From assembly GCA_020850695.1 (NCBI GenBank), contig JADZEF010000238.1, positions 43,757 through 107,756 on the forward strand: DNA of 64,000 bases, given 5' to 3'. Numbering within the stretch: position 1 is the stretch's first letter; each line of letters begins with the position of its first letter. Made by a program: the position numbers and the translations under genes. Shown piece by piece: positions 44,856-57,779 of this stretch. Source of the stretch: Planctomycetaceae bacterium (GTDB taxonomy: Bacteria; Planctomycetota; Planctomycetia; Planctomycetales; Planctomycetaceae). The notes beneath the pieces are model-generated. The model did not search any database and was not told the origin of the DNA. It saw only the letters and a list, made by a program, of their open reading frames with translations.

Positions 44856-47186
44856 ATGCGCTCCATGCTGCGATTCGTCCTCTCGGCGTTGATCCTCCTC
44901 GTCGTCATGTCGACGTCCGAGACAAGATCCCTCGGTGAAGATCCGAAGCCGTGTGCGGGTCCGAACTGCTTCAGCTCGGCCGACGCGTGGTTCGCCCGCG
45001 AAGTCTGGACGAAGATCGGCTCGCAGTCGTGCCTCACCTGCCACAAGGCGGGGGGCGATGCCGAAAAGAGCGAGTTCGTCCTCCGCGACCCCCGCCGCGC
45101 CGACGAATCCGCCCAGGCCGAAGTCCGCCGCCACAATCGCGACGCCTTCCTCAAGATCGCACGCCAGAAGGAAGGCGACGACTCCCGCCTCCTCCTCAAG
45201 GTTACCGGCAAGCTCGACCACGGCGGCCAGGACGTCCTCAAGCCGAACTCCACCGGCTACGGCATCCTCGCCGAGTTCGTCCGCCGCGTGAACGCCCCGC
45301 CCGGCGAACCCGCCCCCGCAGCCGCTCCCCCCGTCAGCGGCCCCCCCTTCTTCGAAGGGGTTACGATGCTCGACGACCGCCGCCTGCTGCGGCGCGTCAC
45401 CCTCTCGCTCGCCGGCCGCCTCCCCACCGCCGACGAACGCACCACCCTCGAAACCAAAGGCCTCTCCGCACTCCCCACCCTCATGGACCGCTTGCTGCAG
45501 GAAGACGCCTTCTACACACGTCTCCGCGAAGCCTTCAACGACATCTTCCTCACCGTCGGCTATGCGGACGGCGCCGAGTCGGCCCTCTCCTACGAGCACT
45601 TCAGCACCACCCGCCACTGGACCCAGAACTACGACCTGAGCCACATCAAGGACGAAAAGGAGCGCCGCCAGGCCGGCTACAAGCTCGCCAACGACTACCG
45701 CGCCGCCCTCTTCGGCGAGCCGATGAAGCTGGTCGAGCATATCGTCCGCAACGACCGCCCCTTCACCGAGATCATCACGGCCGACTACATCATGGTCAGC
45801 CCCTACACCGCCCGCGGCTATGGCATCTTCGACAAGATCAAGGACCGCTTCAAGAACATCGACGATCCCTTCGAGTACATCCCCGTCACACTCCCCGCGC
45901 TTGTCGGACGCAACAAAAGCCAGAACCAGGAATCCCCCACCGGCAACTACCCGCACGCGGGCCTCCTCAGCACGTTCCAGTACATGCGGCGTTACCCCAC
46001 GACCGAAACGAATCGCAATCGCCTCCGCGCCCGCATGTACATGCAGCACTTCCTCGGCGTCGACGCCCTCGAACTCGCCGCCCGCGTCTCCGACGCCGCC
46101 GAGGCCACCGCGAAATACGAAATCCCCACCATGCAGGCGGCCGAGTGCGTCGTCTGCCACAAAACCATCGACCCGATCGCCGGCGTCTTCCAGGACTACT
46201 ACAGCTTCGAAGGAGTCTTCGGCCCGCGGAAGGACGGCTGGTACAAGGACATGTTCGGCCCCGGCTTCGAAGGAGAAGACCTCCCCAAAGACGAAAAATG
46301 GCGTTCACTCCAGTGGCTGGCCGAACGCACGGCGAAGGACCCACGCTTCGCCGTCGCGATGGTCGAGCACGGTTACTACGTCCTCACCGGACGCAAGGTG
46401 CTCCTCCCTCCCACGGAACTCGACGACCCGCTCTACAACGCCCGCCGCCGCGCCTACGACGAGCAGCGCCGCGAAATCGACCGCATCGCCGCCGCCTTCA
46501 CGAAATCGAACTTCAACTTCAAGACGGTCCTCAAGGAGTGGGTCCTCTCCGACTTCTACCGCGCCGACGGCCTCGCCACCGCCACGAAAGATCCCGCACG
46601 CCTCGCCGAACTCAACGACGTCGGCGTGGTGCGTCTCCTCGCCCCCGAGCAGATCGAACGCAAGGTCGAGGCGATCTTCGGCGAGCGCTGGGGCCGCCTG
46701 ACCGAACAACTCGCGATGCTCTACGGCGGCATCGATTCGCAGGAAGTGACCGAGCGCGCCACCGACCCCAGCGGAGCGATGGGCGCCATCCAGCGCACCC
46801 TCGCGAACGACGTCGCCTGCAACCACACCCTCCGCGACTTCGTCCGCCCCGCCACCGAGCGCAAGCTCTTCCCCCACGTCGAACCCGACACAGTCCCCGG
46901 CAAGTCTCCCGAAGGGGATGCCGCCATCCGCCGCACCATGGCCCACCTCCACGAACTCGTCCTCGGCCGCCACGACGCGGCCGACTCCCCCGAGATCGAC
47001 CGCACATTCCAGCTCTTCTCGGGCATCATCGAAGATGCGAAGCAGCAGAAAGGTCTCGACCCGCGCGAGAGCTATTACTGCCGCCACAAGATCCCCGAGG
47101 CCCCCAACGACCGCGACTACACGATCCGCGCCTGGCGCGGCGTCCTCACCTATCTGCTGCGCCGGCAGGAGTTCCTCTATGAATAA
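44856..47186 (+). CDS. exported DUF1592/DUF1588-type cytochrome protein
   Basis: A 776-residue exported protein with N-terminal signal MRSMLRFVLSALILLVVMST. A CXXCH haem site lies in QSCLTCHKAGG, and a second in AAECVVCHKTIDPIAG, the DUF1588 signature. Between them are DUF1592-type segments (LLRRVTLSLAGRLPTADERT, ITADYIMVSPYTARGYG). The C-terminal region (YYVLTGRKVLLPPTELDD, SNFNFKTVLKEWVLSDFY) matches the DUF1585-like end. Its last codons overlap the following DUF1501 gene by 8 bp. The pair resembles the DUF1549/DUF1501 pair upstream but belongs to the parallel family. Confidence 0.87.
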   Translation: MRSMLRFVLSALILLVVMSTSETRSLGEDPKPCAGPNCFSSADAWFAREVWTKIGSQSCLTCHKAGGDAEKSEFVLRDPRRADESAQAEVRRHNRDAFLKIARQKEGDDSRLLLKVTGKLDHGGQDVLKPNSTGYGILAEFVRRVNAPPGEPAPAAAPPVSGPPFFEGVTMLDDRRLLRRVTLSLAGRLPTADERTTLETKGLSALPTLMDRLLQEDAFYTRLREAFNDIFLTVGYADGAESALSYEHFSTTRHWTQNYDLSHIKDEKERRQAGYKLANDYRAALFGEPMKLVEHIVRNDRPFTEIITADYIMVSPYTARGYGIFDKIKDRFKNIDDPFEYIPVTLPALVGRNKSQNQESPTGNYPHAGLLSTFQYMRRYPTTETNRNRLRARMYMQHFLGVDALELAARVSDAAEATAKYEIPTMQAAECVVCHKTIDPIAGVFQDYYSFEGVFGPRKDGWYKDMFGPGFEGEDLPKDEKWRSLQWLAERTAKDPRFAVAMVEHGYYVLTGRKVLLPPTELDDPLYNARRRAYDEQRREIDRIAAAFTKSNFNFKTVLKEWVLSDFYRADGLATATKDPARLAELNDVGVVRLLAPEQIERKVEAIFGERWGRLTEQLAMLYGGIDSQEVTERATDPSGAMGAIQRTLANDVACNHTLRDFVRPATERKLFPHVEPDTVPGKSPEGDAAIRRTMAHLHELVLGRHDAADSPEIDRTFQLFSGIIEDAKQQKGLDPRESYYCRHKIPEAPNDRDYTIRAWRGVLTYLLRRQEFLYE

Positions 47187-48480
47187 TCCCACCCGCCGCG
47201 ACTTCCTCCGCTGTTGCGGGCTCGCCGGCCTCGGCGTCGCACTCCCCATCACACGCCCCGAATCGACCCGCGCCGCGGAAGAAGACCGTCCCTACGGCGG
47301 CCCCTACTATGCCGTCTTCAATGCCAGCGGCGGCTGGGACACCACCTATCTCATGGACCCCAAGGGGATCAATGAGATCAACCGCCTCTATAAGGAAGGT
47401 GACATCCTCACGCACGGCGCGCACCGCTTCGCCCCGACGGAGAAGCACAAAAGCGGCGGCATGAGCAACGAGGAGTTCTACAAGGAATTCGGCAGCGACC
47501 TCCTCGTCTTCAACGGCCTCGATTACTCGGTCAACAACCATTCGCCCGGCGCCCGCTACATGGCGACCGGCAAGCTCGACAGCCTGGCCTACCCCACGTT
47601 TGCCGCCCTCGTCGCCGCCTGCCAGGGCCCCACCTGCCCGCTCGCCTATCTCACCTTCGGCAACTACTCGACGACCGGCAACCTCGTGGCGATGGCCCGC
47701 GTCCCCTACCTCCCTTCGCTGCAGCGTCTCGCCAACGCCGACTCGGTCGAAGGCAACCCCCGCGCCCCCTATCACGACGGCTTCGCCCTCGACCGCATCG
47801 AGCAAGCCCTGGCCGACGAGCGCAAGACCCGCACATCCGAACCCCAACTCCCAAGGCTTGAGCGCGCTCAAAGCATGCTCTACGCCGCCCAGCTCAACTC
47901 GAAAGCCTTGCAGCGGGTCACGCCGCACCTCCCCAAAGACACTCCCAAAGAGCGGATGTCGCAACAGGCCGAAATCGCGCTCGCGTCCTTCAAGGCGGGC
48001 GTGTGCGTCTCCGCGAACCTCACGATCAGCCAGTTCGACAGCCACGCCAACAACGACCCCGACCAGATGAAGCTCATCCCCGAGTTCCTGGCGGGCATCG
48101 CCTACACGATCCGCCGCGCCGAAGAACTCGGCATCCGCGACCAGCTCGTCGTGATCGTGCAGAGCGAGATGGGCCGCACCCCCACCTACAACAAAGGCAA
48201 CGGCAAAGACCACTGGTCGGTCGGCTCGATCATGTTCCTCGGCCGCGGCATCAAGGGAAATCGCGTCCTCGGCGAAACCGACGGCGGCCAGCTCACCGTT
48301 CCCTTCGATCCCGTGTCACTCGCCGTCAATCGCGACAAGGGAATCCGCGTCCGTCCCGAGCACATTCACACCGCCCTGCGCGAACTCGCCGGCATCAGTG
48401 ACCACCCCTTCAGCAAGCGCTTCCCGCTCGGTGTCAGTCCCGCAGAACGGCTCCAGAACTTCTGGGGCGAAAAGGGTTGA
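47179..48480 (+). CDS. DUF1501-like protein, Tat-exported
   Basis: A 433-residue protein with a twin-arginine leader (TRRDFLRCCGLAGLGVALPI). The core is DUF1501-like: YYAVFNASGGWDTTYLMDPK, GLDYSVNNHSPGARYMATGK, SQFDSHANNDPDQMKLIPEF, VIVQSEMGRTPTYNKGNGKD HWS. It overlaps the cytochrome protein upstream by 8 bp, so the two are translationally coupled. It is diverged from the DUF1501 at 42224, consistent with two separately evolved gene pairs. Confidence 0.88.
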   Translation: MNNPTRRDFLRCCGLAGLGVALPITRPESTRAAEEDRPYGGPYYAVFNASGGWDTTYLMDPKGINEINRLYKEGDILTHGAHRFAPTEKHKSGGMSNEEFYKEFGSDLLVFNGLDYSVNNHSPGARYMATGKLDSLAYPTFAALVAACQGPTCPLAYLTFGNYSTTGNLVAMARVPYLPSLQRLANADSVEGNPRAPYHDGFALDRIEQALADERKTRTSEPQLPRLERAQSMLYAAQLNSKALQRVTPHLPKDTPKERMSQQAEIALASFKAGVCVSANLTISQFDSHANNDPDQMKLIPEFLAGIAYTIRRAEELGIRDQLVVIVQSEMGRTPTYNKGNGKDHWSVGSIMFLGRGIKGNRVLGETDGGQLTVPFDPVSLAVNRDKGIRVRPEHIHTALRELAGISDHPFSKRFPLGVSPAERLQNFWGEKG

Positions 48481-48953
48481 TCTTCTCCGTTGCTCAGCCC
48501 AGCCGATGGCGAGTCTCTCTCTGTATTCTCCGTGCGATGTGAGAGTCGGTCACAAAGCAACGGATCCAGATCGGACGATTTAGCGCACGGATGCTGGGCG
48601 CGGGCGAAAGCTAACTGAAGAACCTCATTCCGATTTTTCGGAACGGGACACAACACAGACTCATTATGAGGCACGCGCTGCCTGCGGAATCATCATTCGC
48701 GCGCCGATCTCCGGCGACGAAGCGATCAAAGGAACATGAAATCTCCTGTCGAATGCATCAGTCAAATCGAGACACATTCATAGGGATATCACTGAGATTC
48801 CTGATGCAGAGAATCCGGTGCGCGACCGGTCGACAACGCGGCGATCTCAACTAGAATCGCGTGTGTCGTTTGAATGCGCCTCTGAGTGAGGCCAGTGGAT
48901 CGCGCGTCGCGGCGCTCGCGGGCGATCAGGGATGCGAATACTGCCAGGTTGTC
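48481..48953 (+). promoter_or_regulatory. upstream region of the ACIII operon
   Basis: A 473-bp gap ahead of actA. It is less GC-rich than neighbouring genes and should contain the promoter of the respiratory cluster. A 62-codon frame at 48666-48854 is not convincing. No hairpin, repeat copy or recognisable regulator site was found. Confidence 0.4.
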
Positions 48954-49601
48954 ATGCCGCAGATTTTCCATCCGAGCATGAACACGCTCTCGCGCGTGAG
49001 CATCTTCGGATTCCTCTTTATCGTTGCGGGGGCCGTCGGACTGGCCGCCAGTCTGTCGCGGTCGCCGTACGCGACCGAGGCGGGCGTCATCCGCTCACAG
49101 CCCGTCCCCTTCAGTCACCGGCATCACGTCGGTGATGTCGGCATCGATTGTCGCTACTGCCATCAATCGGTCGAGTCCGAAGCCTTCGCCGGCATTCCTG
49201 CCACGTCGGTCTGCATGGACTGCCACTCGCAGCTCTGGACCGAAAGCGAAATGCTCGCCCCGGTCCGCAACAGCTACCGCACCGGCAAGCCGCTCGAATG
49301 GGTCCGCGTCCACGACGTCCCCGACTTCGCCTACTTCCATCACGCCATTCATATCAAGAAGGGCGTGGCGTGCGAGACCTGTCACGGCCGCGTCGACGAC
49401 ATGCCGCTGACGTGGCGCGAGTCCACGCTCCACATGGAGTGGTGCCTCGATTGCCACCGCAATCCCGAGAAGTACGTCCGCCCGCGCGACCAGGTCTTCA
49501 CGATGGGCTTTGAGCGCAAGGAGGGGATGCCGACCGGCGAAGAGCTCGTGAAGTTGCACCAGATCGAAAGCCGCACCGACTGCTCGACCTGCCACAGGTG
49601 A
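48954..49601 (+). CDS. actA: ACIII subunit ActA, pentahaem cytochrome c
   Basis: A 215-residue membrane-anchored multihaem cytochrome of alternative complex III. One N-terminal transmembrane helix (VSIFGFLFIVAGAVGLAASL) is followed by five CXXCH sites at residues 66-70, 87-91, 140-144, 164-168 and 210-214. Additional His (SHRHHV, YFHHAIH) can supply distal haem ligands. ActA carries electrons from the complex toward the terminal oxidase or a cytochrome c. First gene of the cluster; actB starts 62 bp downstream. Confidence 0.93.
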   Translation: MPQIFHPSMNTLSRVSIFGFLFIVAGAVGLAASLSRSPYATEAGVIRSQPVPFSHRHHVGDVGIDCRYCHQSVESEAFAGIPATSVCMDCHSQLWTESEMLAPVRNSYRTGKPLEWVRVHDVPDFAYFHHAIHIKKGVACETCHGRVDDMPLTWRESTLHMEWCLDCHRNPEKYVRPRDQVFTMGFERKEGMPTGEELVKLHQIESRTDCSTCHR

Positions 49602-49663
49602 TCGAGCGAGCTGGTGGTTTCGGTTCAACGTTTGCCACGGTTCCGCAAAGGGGAGCTGAGTTC

Positions 49664-52702
<3,039 letters not shown>

Positions 52703-52738
52703 AGACTATTTGAGCAGACGAACGCATATCTCATTTTC

Positions 52739-52967
52739 TTTACGCCGAAGGCGTTATACGCAGTAGCCCACGGTCGCGAACGCAGTGAGCGCACCCTGGG
52801 TAGTAACGAAGAGAAAACACCAACCCCAACGGGGTTGTACAAGCCGTGTGCGAAGTGGAACGGAATGTAGTACCCCGTTGGGGTACCGAAGAATCATCGG
52901 GCGTAACCCAGGGTGCGCTCGCCAAGCCTCGCGACCCTGGGCTACTGCGTGCAACGCCTTCGGCGTA
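52739..52967. repeat. ~230-bp bipartite palindromic repeat, copy B (actB-actC)
   Basis: Starts tttacgccgaaggcgttata and ends caacgccttcggcgta. It contains the gcccacggtcgcgaacgcag..gcgcaccctggg block, the aaccccaacggggttgtaca hairpin, the gtaccccgttggggtaccg hairpin, and the right-hand cccagggtgcgctcgccaag block. It lies in the 442-bp gap between actB and actC, followed at about 53037-53080 by a degenerate 'ctttgcgtcagatg' arm. No gene is supported in this gap. Confidence 0.92.
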
Positions 52968-53144
52968 CAGAACGAAATTGACGCGATGGACTTCATCAAC
53001 CCCGAACGACGGAATGTCTTGAATCCCTGATTTCACTTTGCGTGCTTCCTTTGCGACCTCTGCGTCTTTGCGTCAGATGATTTCCATCTTCCTGTTCGTG
53101 CTCTGTGACTCTCCTCGCCTGACGATCTTTTCGTGACGGACCCG

Positions 53145-54500
53145 ATGTCGAAGCCCGATCCCCACGCCCCCCCCACCATCCATTCGGTGAACGATCAGAT
53201 CAGCTCGATCGTGCTCACCACGCGCACGCCGCGCGGATGGTACTTCGGCCTGGCGATCGGTTTCGTGCTGCTCAACGTCATGCTGCTGAGCATCGGCGTG
53301 CTGCTTCTGAAAGGGGTCGGCATCTGGGGCATCAACACCCCCGTCGGCTGGGGCTTCGCGATCGTCAACTTCGTGTGGTGGATCGGAATCGGCCACGCGG
53401 GAACGCTCATCTCGGCGATTCTGCTCCTGTTCCGCCAGGAATGGCGCACCTCGATCAACCGCTTCGCTGAGGCCATGACGCTGTTCGCGGTGGCGTGTGC
53501 GGGGATCTTCCCGCTGCTGCACGTCGGCCGCCCCTGGTACGCCTATTGGCTGTTCCCGTACCCGAACACCATGGATCTCTGGCCGCAGTTCCGCAGTCCG
53601 CTGCTGTGGGACGTCTTTGCGGTTTCGACGTACGCCACCGTCTCGCTGATGTTCTGGTATGTCGGCCTGATCCCCGACCTCGCCACCCTCCGCGATCGCA
53701 CGAAGAGCCGCTTCGCCCAGATCGCCTACGGCTTCCTCGCGATGGGTTGGCGTGGATCGGCCCGCCACTGGAAGCGCTACCAGGACGCCTACCTCCTGCT
53801 CGCCGGCATCGCCACGCCGCTCGTGGTCAGCGTGCATACCATCGTCAGCTTCGACTTCGCCGTGGCCCAGGTCCCCGGCTGGCATGCGACGATCTTCCCG
53901 CCGTACTTCGTGGCGGGGGCCATCTTCTCGGGCTTCGCGATGGTTCTCACCCTCGCGATCCCTCTCCGCTACGCCTACAACCTGCACCCCTTCGTCACCG
54001 ACAAGCACCTCGACAACATGGCGAAGGTCATGCTGGCCGCGGGGCTCATCGTCGCCTACGGCTACGTCTTCGAGAACTTTTCCGCGTGGTACTCCAACCA
54101 CACCGCCGACCTCGAAATGATCGAGAACCGCCTCTTCGGCCCCTACGCCTGGTCGTTCTGGTCGCTGATGCTGTGCAACATTCTCGTCCCGCAGCTCCTC
54201 TGGTCGCGGGCCGTCCGCAAGAACCCGTACATGCTCTTCTTCATTTCGATCGTCATCAACATCGGGATGTGGCTCGAGCGCTTCGTGATCGTCGTCACCA
54301 GCCTCCACCACGACTATCTCCCGTCGTCGTGGGGCATGTACTACCCGACAAAATGGGACTGGGGTCTCTACATTGGCACGATGGGACTGTTCGCGTCGCT
54401 GCTGTTCATCTTCATCCGCATCCTGCCGATGATTTCGATCTTCGAGATGCGTGAGTTGGTGCACGAGAACCACGACAACCACGAAACGGAGGCTCCATGA
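53145..54500 (+). CDS. actC: ACIII subunit ActC (NrfD-like quinol-binding membrane subunit)
   Basis: A 451-residue polytopic membrane protein of the NrfD/PsrC family with about ten transmembrane helices. It starts [20 protein letters not shown] (GTG 53133 would add four residues). Characteristic helix-loop elements: [46 protein letters not shown]-type quinol pocket in [18 protein letters not shown], and the C-terminal [20 protein letters not shown]. ActC is the main quinol-oxidising and proton-coupling subunit. It overlaps actD by ATGA. Confidence 0.93.
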   Translation: MSKPDPHAPPTIHSVNDQISSIVLTTRTPRGWYFGLAIGFVLLNVMLLSIGVLLLKGVGIWGINTPVGWGFAIVNFVWWIGIGHAGTLISAILLLFRQEWRTSINRFAEAMTLFAVACAGIFPLLHVGRPWYAYWLFPYPNTMDLWPQFRSPLLWDVFAVSTYATVSLMFWYVGLIPDLATLRDRTKSRFAQIAYGFLAMGWRGSARHWKRYQDAYLLLAGIATPLVVSVHTIVSFDFAVAQVPGWHATIFPPYFVAGAIFSGFAMVLTLAIPLRYAYNLHPFVTDKHLDNMAKVMLAAGLIVAYGYVFENFSAWYSNHTADLEMIENRLFGPYAWSFWSLMLCNILVPQLLWSRAVRKNPYMLFFISIVINIGMWLERFVIVVTSLHHDYLPSSWGMYYPTKWDWGLYIGTMGLFASLLFIFIRILPMISIFEMRELVHENHDNHETEAP

Positions 54501-55039
54501 GCGACCCCCTCCGATATGGGCTGCTCGCCGAGTTCGAGGACGCCGAGAGCCTCGTCCATGCGGCCCACGAAATCACCGAGCGCGGCTATTGCCACGTCGA
54601 CGCCTACTCGCCGTTCCCCGTCCACCACCTGGCCGAGGCCCTCGGTTTCCATCGCTCGCGGATGGCGCTGGTCGTGCTCGTCGGAGCGATCTGCGGGCTC
54701 ATCGGCGGCTACGGCATGCAGTACTGGATGGCCGCGGTCGACTACCCGCTCAACATCGGCGGCCGCCCCGCCCACAGCTGGCCGGCGTTCATCCCAGTCA
54801 CTTTCGAACTCACGATTCTCGCGGCCGCCCTGTCGGCCGTGCTCGGCATGCTGGCCCTCAACGGCCTCCCCCGCCCGCACCATCCCCTCTTCGCCATCGA
54901 CGCCTTCAAGCGGGCGAATCAGGACGGCTTCGTCCTCTGCATCGAATCCACCGATCCGATGTTCGACGAAGGAAAAGTGCGGGAACTGCTCCGCGACCTG
55001 CACGCGAAGGAGGTGTGGGATGTCCCCGCGGATGCCTGA
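54497..55039 (+). CDS. actD: ACIII subunit ActD (DUF3341)
   Basis: A 180-residue membrane protein of the DUF3341/ActD family. The cytoplasmic start [40 protein letters not shown] is followed by two transmembrane helices ([20 protein letters not shown] and [20 protein letters not shown]) and a C-terminal regulatory-like helix ([20 protein letters not shown]). It is coupled to actC by a 4-bp overlap. Repeat copy C separates it from actE. Confidence 0.93.
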   Translation: MSDPLRYGLLAEFEDAESLVHAAHEITERGYCHVDAYSPFPVHHLAEALGFHRSRMALVVLVGAICGLIGGYGMQYWMAAVDYPLNIGGRPAHSWPAFIPVTFELTILAAALSAVLGMLALNGLPRPHHPLFAIDAFKRANQDGFVLCIESTDPMFDEGKVRELLRDLHAKEVWDVPADA

Positions 55040-55090
55040 ACTCCCAACGTCTGAAATCTCAACTACGGAAATCTCAACTCCGGCAGTCAG

Positions 55091-55316
55091 TACGCCAGAA
55101 GCGTTGTACTCCAAAGCCCAGGGTCGCGAACGAAGTGAGCGCACCCTGGGTCAGCACAACCAACAACCGCCAACCCCAACGGGGTTGTACAAGCAGCGTG
55201 CGATGGGAACGGAATGTAGTACCCCGTTGGGGTACCGGATCATCGTCGGGCGTAACCCAGGGTGCGCTCGCCAGGCCTCGCGACCCTGGGCTGTTGCGTG
55301 CAACGCCTTCGGCGTA
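55091..55316. repeat. ~230-bp bipartite palindromic repeat, copy C (actD-actE)
   Basis: Starts tacgccagaagcgttgtact and ends gcaacgccttcggcgtaa. Internal hairpin blocks are the same as in copies A, B, D and E. It ends only 15 bp before the actE start, so its right hairpin may mask the actE ribosome site. Confidence 0.92.
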
Positions 55317-55331
55317 AGGCCTTCACAACAC

Positions 55332-55904
55332 GTGAAGACGTTCGGAATTTGCTGCGCCGGCCTGCTTCTCGCGGTGCTGTCGCTGACGGGCTGCACGCAG
55401 GAGATGGCCAACCAGCCGCGCGTCGATGCTCTCGAAGGGAGCGCCTTCTTCGCCGACGGTCTCGGCGCCCGCCCGCAGATCGCGGGCACGGTCGCCCAGG
55501 ACCAGTGGGTCGAAGAGGGACAGGTCGAAACCGGCAAGGAAGACGACGGCAAGCCGATCGCGAAGATTCCTCTCGAAGTGACGACCGAGTTGCTCGAGCG
55601 AGGCCAGCAGCGATTCAACATCTTCTGCTCGCACTGCCACGGTAAGGCCGGCCACGCCGACGGCATGGTAGTCCAGCGCGGCTTCCCGAAGCCCCCGTCC
55701 TATCACATCGACCGCCTGCGGGACGCCCCCGACGGCCATCTCTTAGCCGTGATCACCGATGGCTTCGGCAAGATGCCGTCACTGAGAGCCCGCATAACCC
55801 CACGCGACCGTTGGGCGATCGTGAGCTACGTCCGCGCATTGCAGCTCAGCCAGCACGCCAGCGAAAAAGACCTGCCCGAAGACGAACGAAAGAAGTTGCC
55901 CTGA
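55332..55904 (+). CDS. actE: ACIII subunit ActE, monohaem cytochrome c lipoprotein
   Basis: A 190-residue lipoprotein with GTG start (VKTFGICCAGLLLAVLSLTG then Cys21). A single haem site is CSHCHGKAGHADGM, followed by a distal Met-containing loop (GFGKMPSLRARI) and a C-terminal helix (DRWAIVSYVRALQLSQHASE). ActE provides an electron exit for the complex. The frame is open far upstream across the repeat and actD, so the GTG just after the repeat was chosen. Confidence 0.9.
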   Translation: MKTFGICCAGLLLAVLSLTGCTQEMANQPRVDALEGSAFFADGLGARPQIAGTVAQDQWVEEGQVETGKEDDGKPIAKIPLEVTTELLERGQQRFNIFCSHCHGKAGHADGMVVQRGFPKPPSYHIDRLRDAPDGHLLAVITDGFGKMPSLRARITPRDRWAIVSYVRALQLSQHASEKDLPEDERKKLP

Positions 55905-55911
55905 TTTTTGC

Positions 55912-56143
55912 TTTACGCCAAAGGCGTTGCACGCAGTAGCCCAGGGTCGCGAACGAAGTGAGCGCACCCTGGGTTAGGACCGAAGTCAAAGCCAACCCCA
56001 ACGGGGTTGTACAAGCGATAGACGAAAGACATCCCAAGCTGTCGTACCCCGTTGGGGTACCGCACAATCATCTGGCATAAACCCAGGGTGCGCTCGCCAA
56101 GCCTCGCGACCCTGGGCTACTGCGTCAAACACCTTCGGTGTAA
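55912..56143. repeat. ~230-bp bipartite palindromic repeat, copy D (actE-actF)
   Basis: Starts tttacgccaaaggcgttgca, eight bases after the actE stop, and ends caccttcggtgtaa. The internal blocks match the other copies. It fills nearly all of the 295-bp gap before actF. Confidence 0.92.
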
Positions 56144-56199
56144 CGAACAAGTTCCACGCTTCGAACACAACATCCCCTAATCCGCCTCTGGAGAATCGG

Positions 56200-57351
56200 T
56201 TGATTCAGTCGCCCCCCGCCACACGAGTCGCCCTCCTGGCCGCACTGGCCGGTGCGGTGGTGTGCGCGCTCGGTGCGGTCACTCAGCCGATGGCCTTCTG
56301 GCCCTCGTGGACCACCGCCACCGTCTTCTGGGTCGGTGCCGCCATCGGCTGCCTCGCCATCGGACTGCTGCATCCCCTCTCCGGCGGTAACTGGGGCTGG
56401 GGCATGGGCCGCGAACTCCACGCCGGACTCGGCGTCATGCCCGTCACGGGCCTCGCTCTCCTGGTGCTCGGCCTCGGCGCTCCGCACGTCTATCCGTGGG
56501 CACAAGAATCCGCTCATGAGACGCTCAACCCCAACCAGTTCCGGTTCCTCGCTCCGCAATATGTCCTGCTCCGGACGGCCGTCTCGTGGGTCCTCTGGAG
56601 CGGCATGGCGTACTGGCTCGTCCGCAACTTCTTCCTCGGCGCTCCGCGCGGCCTCTTCATGGCATCGGCCCGCCTCGCCGCGTTCGGCATGATCGCCCTG
56701 TGGCTCACCGCGAGCTTCGCCGCCATCGACGGCATCATGGCGATCACCCCGGGCTGGTCGTCGTCTCTCTTCGGAATGCTCCAGATCGTCGGATTCGCCG
56801 GCACCGGCATGTCGCTCCTCATCATCATGCGATACGCGGTGAAGCGAGACACGCTGACCGACCCCGAGCAGACCGGCGTCACGCACGACCTCGGCAACCT
56901 GCTCCTCGCCTTCACGATGGTCTGGTCGTACCTCGCGTTCTCGCAGTACCTCATCATCTGGTCCGGCGACCTTCCCCAGGAAGTCTCCTGGTACGTCGAC
57001 CGCCGCACCTCCGGCTGGAAAGCGGTCGCCATCGCCCTGATCCTCTTCCACTTCGTCGCTCCGCTCGCCCTGCTCGTCTCGCGCGATGTGAAGCGTCACC
57101 CGAAACGGCTCGCTTTGGTCGCCGGCCTCATCCTCGCCATGCAGCTCGTCGACCATGTCTGGACGATCCTCCCGTCGTTCCACGAAACCGGCGTCATGTC
57201 ATTCGTGTATCTTGCCGCCAGCTGGGTCGCCCTCGGTGGCCTGTGGTGGAACGCCGTGGGGCGGCTCTGGAAACGACTGCCGGAAGTCAACCTGGCCGTC
57301 GCCTTCGCCGATGATCCGCTCGAAGCCGCCCAACCGGAGAAGGTGACATGA
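56200..57351 (+). CDS. actF: ACIII subunit ActF (NrfD-like)
   Basis: A 383-residue polytopic membrane protein with about ten helices, a shortened relative of ActC. TTG start is supported by GGAGA at 56190-56194, five bases upstream. Helix-loop elements include VCALGAVTQPMAFWPSWTTA, LLHPLSGGNWGWGMGRELHA, the SYLAFSQYLIIWSGDLPQEV segment with the YVDRRTSGW loop, and a closing FHETGVMSFVYLAASWVALG. It overlaps the next small gene by ATGA. Confidence 0.92.
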   Translation: MIQSPPATRVALLAALAGAVVCALGAVTQPMAFWPSWTTATVFWVGAAIGCLAIGLLHPLSGGNWGWGMGRELHAGLGVMPVTGLALLVLGLGAPHVYPWAQESAHETLNPNQFRFLAPQYVLLRTAVSWVLWSGMAYWLVRNFFLGAPRGLFMASARLAAFGMIALWLTASFAAIDGIMAITPGWSSSLFGMLQIVGFAGTGMSLLIIMRYAVKRDTLTDPEQTGVTHDLGNLLLAFTMVWSYLAFSQYLIIWSGDLPQEVSWYVDRRTSGWKAVAIALILFHFVAPLALLVSRDVKRHPKRLALVAGLILAMQLVDHVWTILPSFHETGVMSFVYLAASWVALGGLWWNAVGRLWKRLPEVNLAVAFADDPLEAAQPEKVT

Positions 57352-57779
57352 CGCACCACACTCCTTCCGAAAAGAAACCGCACGCCAGCACCCCTGCCCC
57401 GGACGCCGCCGTCGAACGTCCCGAGCCGGAAACGCTGGCCATCGACATCCGCGGCGTGCTGCTCGTCGGTGCGGGACTCGTCCTGCTGATCGTCGTCTCG
57501 CTCGTCGGTCTGTGGGCCTGGCTCGATTGGCGTTCGCCGACGCCGATGACCCGCGACGATCGCGCCGAGAACGAGATGCCGTCTGCCGCTTTGCCGGGTG
57601 AACCGGGCGTCGACGCGCATCAGAAGGCCCGCAGGCTGGAATACGAAGCGGAACAGGAGAAGCTGTTGACCGAGTATCAACCGGTCGACGGCGATCAGAA
57701 GGTTTTCCGCATTCCCATCCGCCGCGCGATGGAACTGTTCGTCGAGCGATCGAAGCGCGACGCGAAGGAGGAGAAATGA
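57348..57779 (+). CDS. single-pass membrane protein in the ACIII cluster
   Basis: A 143-residue protein: a Pro/Glu-rich N-terminus, one transmembrane helix (IRGVLLVGAGLVLLIVVSLV, residues ~34-54), then a charged periplasmic part with a coiled-coil-like stretch (DAHQKARRLEYEAEQEKLLT) and a closing helix (IRRAMELFVERSKRDAKEEK). It overlaps actF at one end and sco at the other by 4 bp each. It may be an accessory ACIII subunit or assembly factor; no enzymatic motif. Confidence 0.8.
   Translation: MTHHTPSEKKPHASTPAPDAAVERPEPETLAIDIRGVLLVGAGLVLLIVVSLVGLWAWLDWRSPTPMTRDDRAENEMPSAALPGEPGVDAHQKARRLEYEAEQEKLLTEYQPVDGDQKVFRIPIRRAMELFVERSKRDAKEEK

Noticed and set aside
44951..47182. Long overlapping frame opposite or out of phase with the cytochrome protein gene
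   Set aside because: High-GC shadow frame: extremely Arg/Pro-rich, no family motifs, and fully covered by a well-supported gene.
48666..48854. 62-codon frame upstream of actA
   Set aside because: No ribosome site, no motif or membrane segment, and it lies in a likely promoter region.
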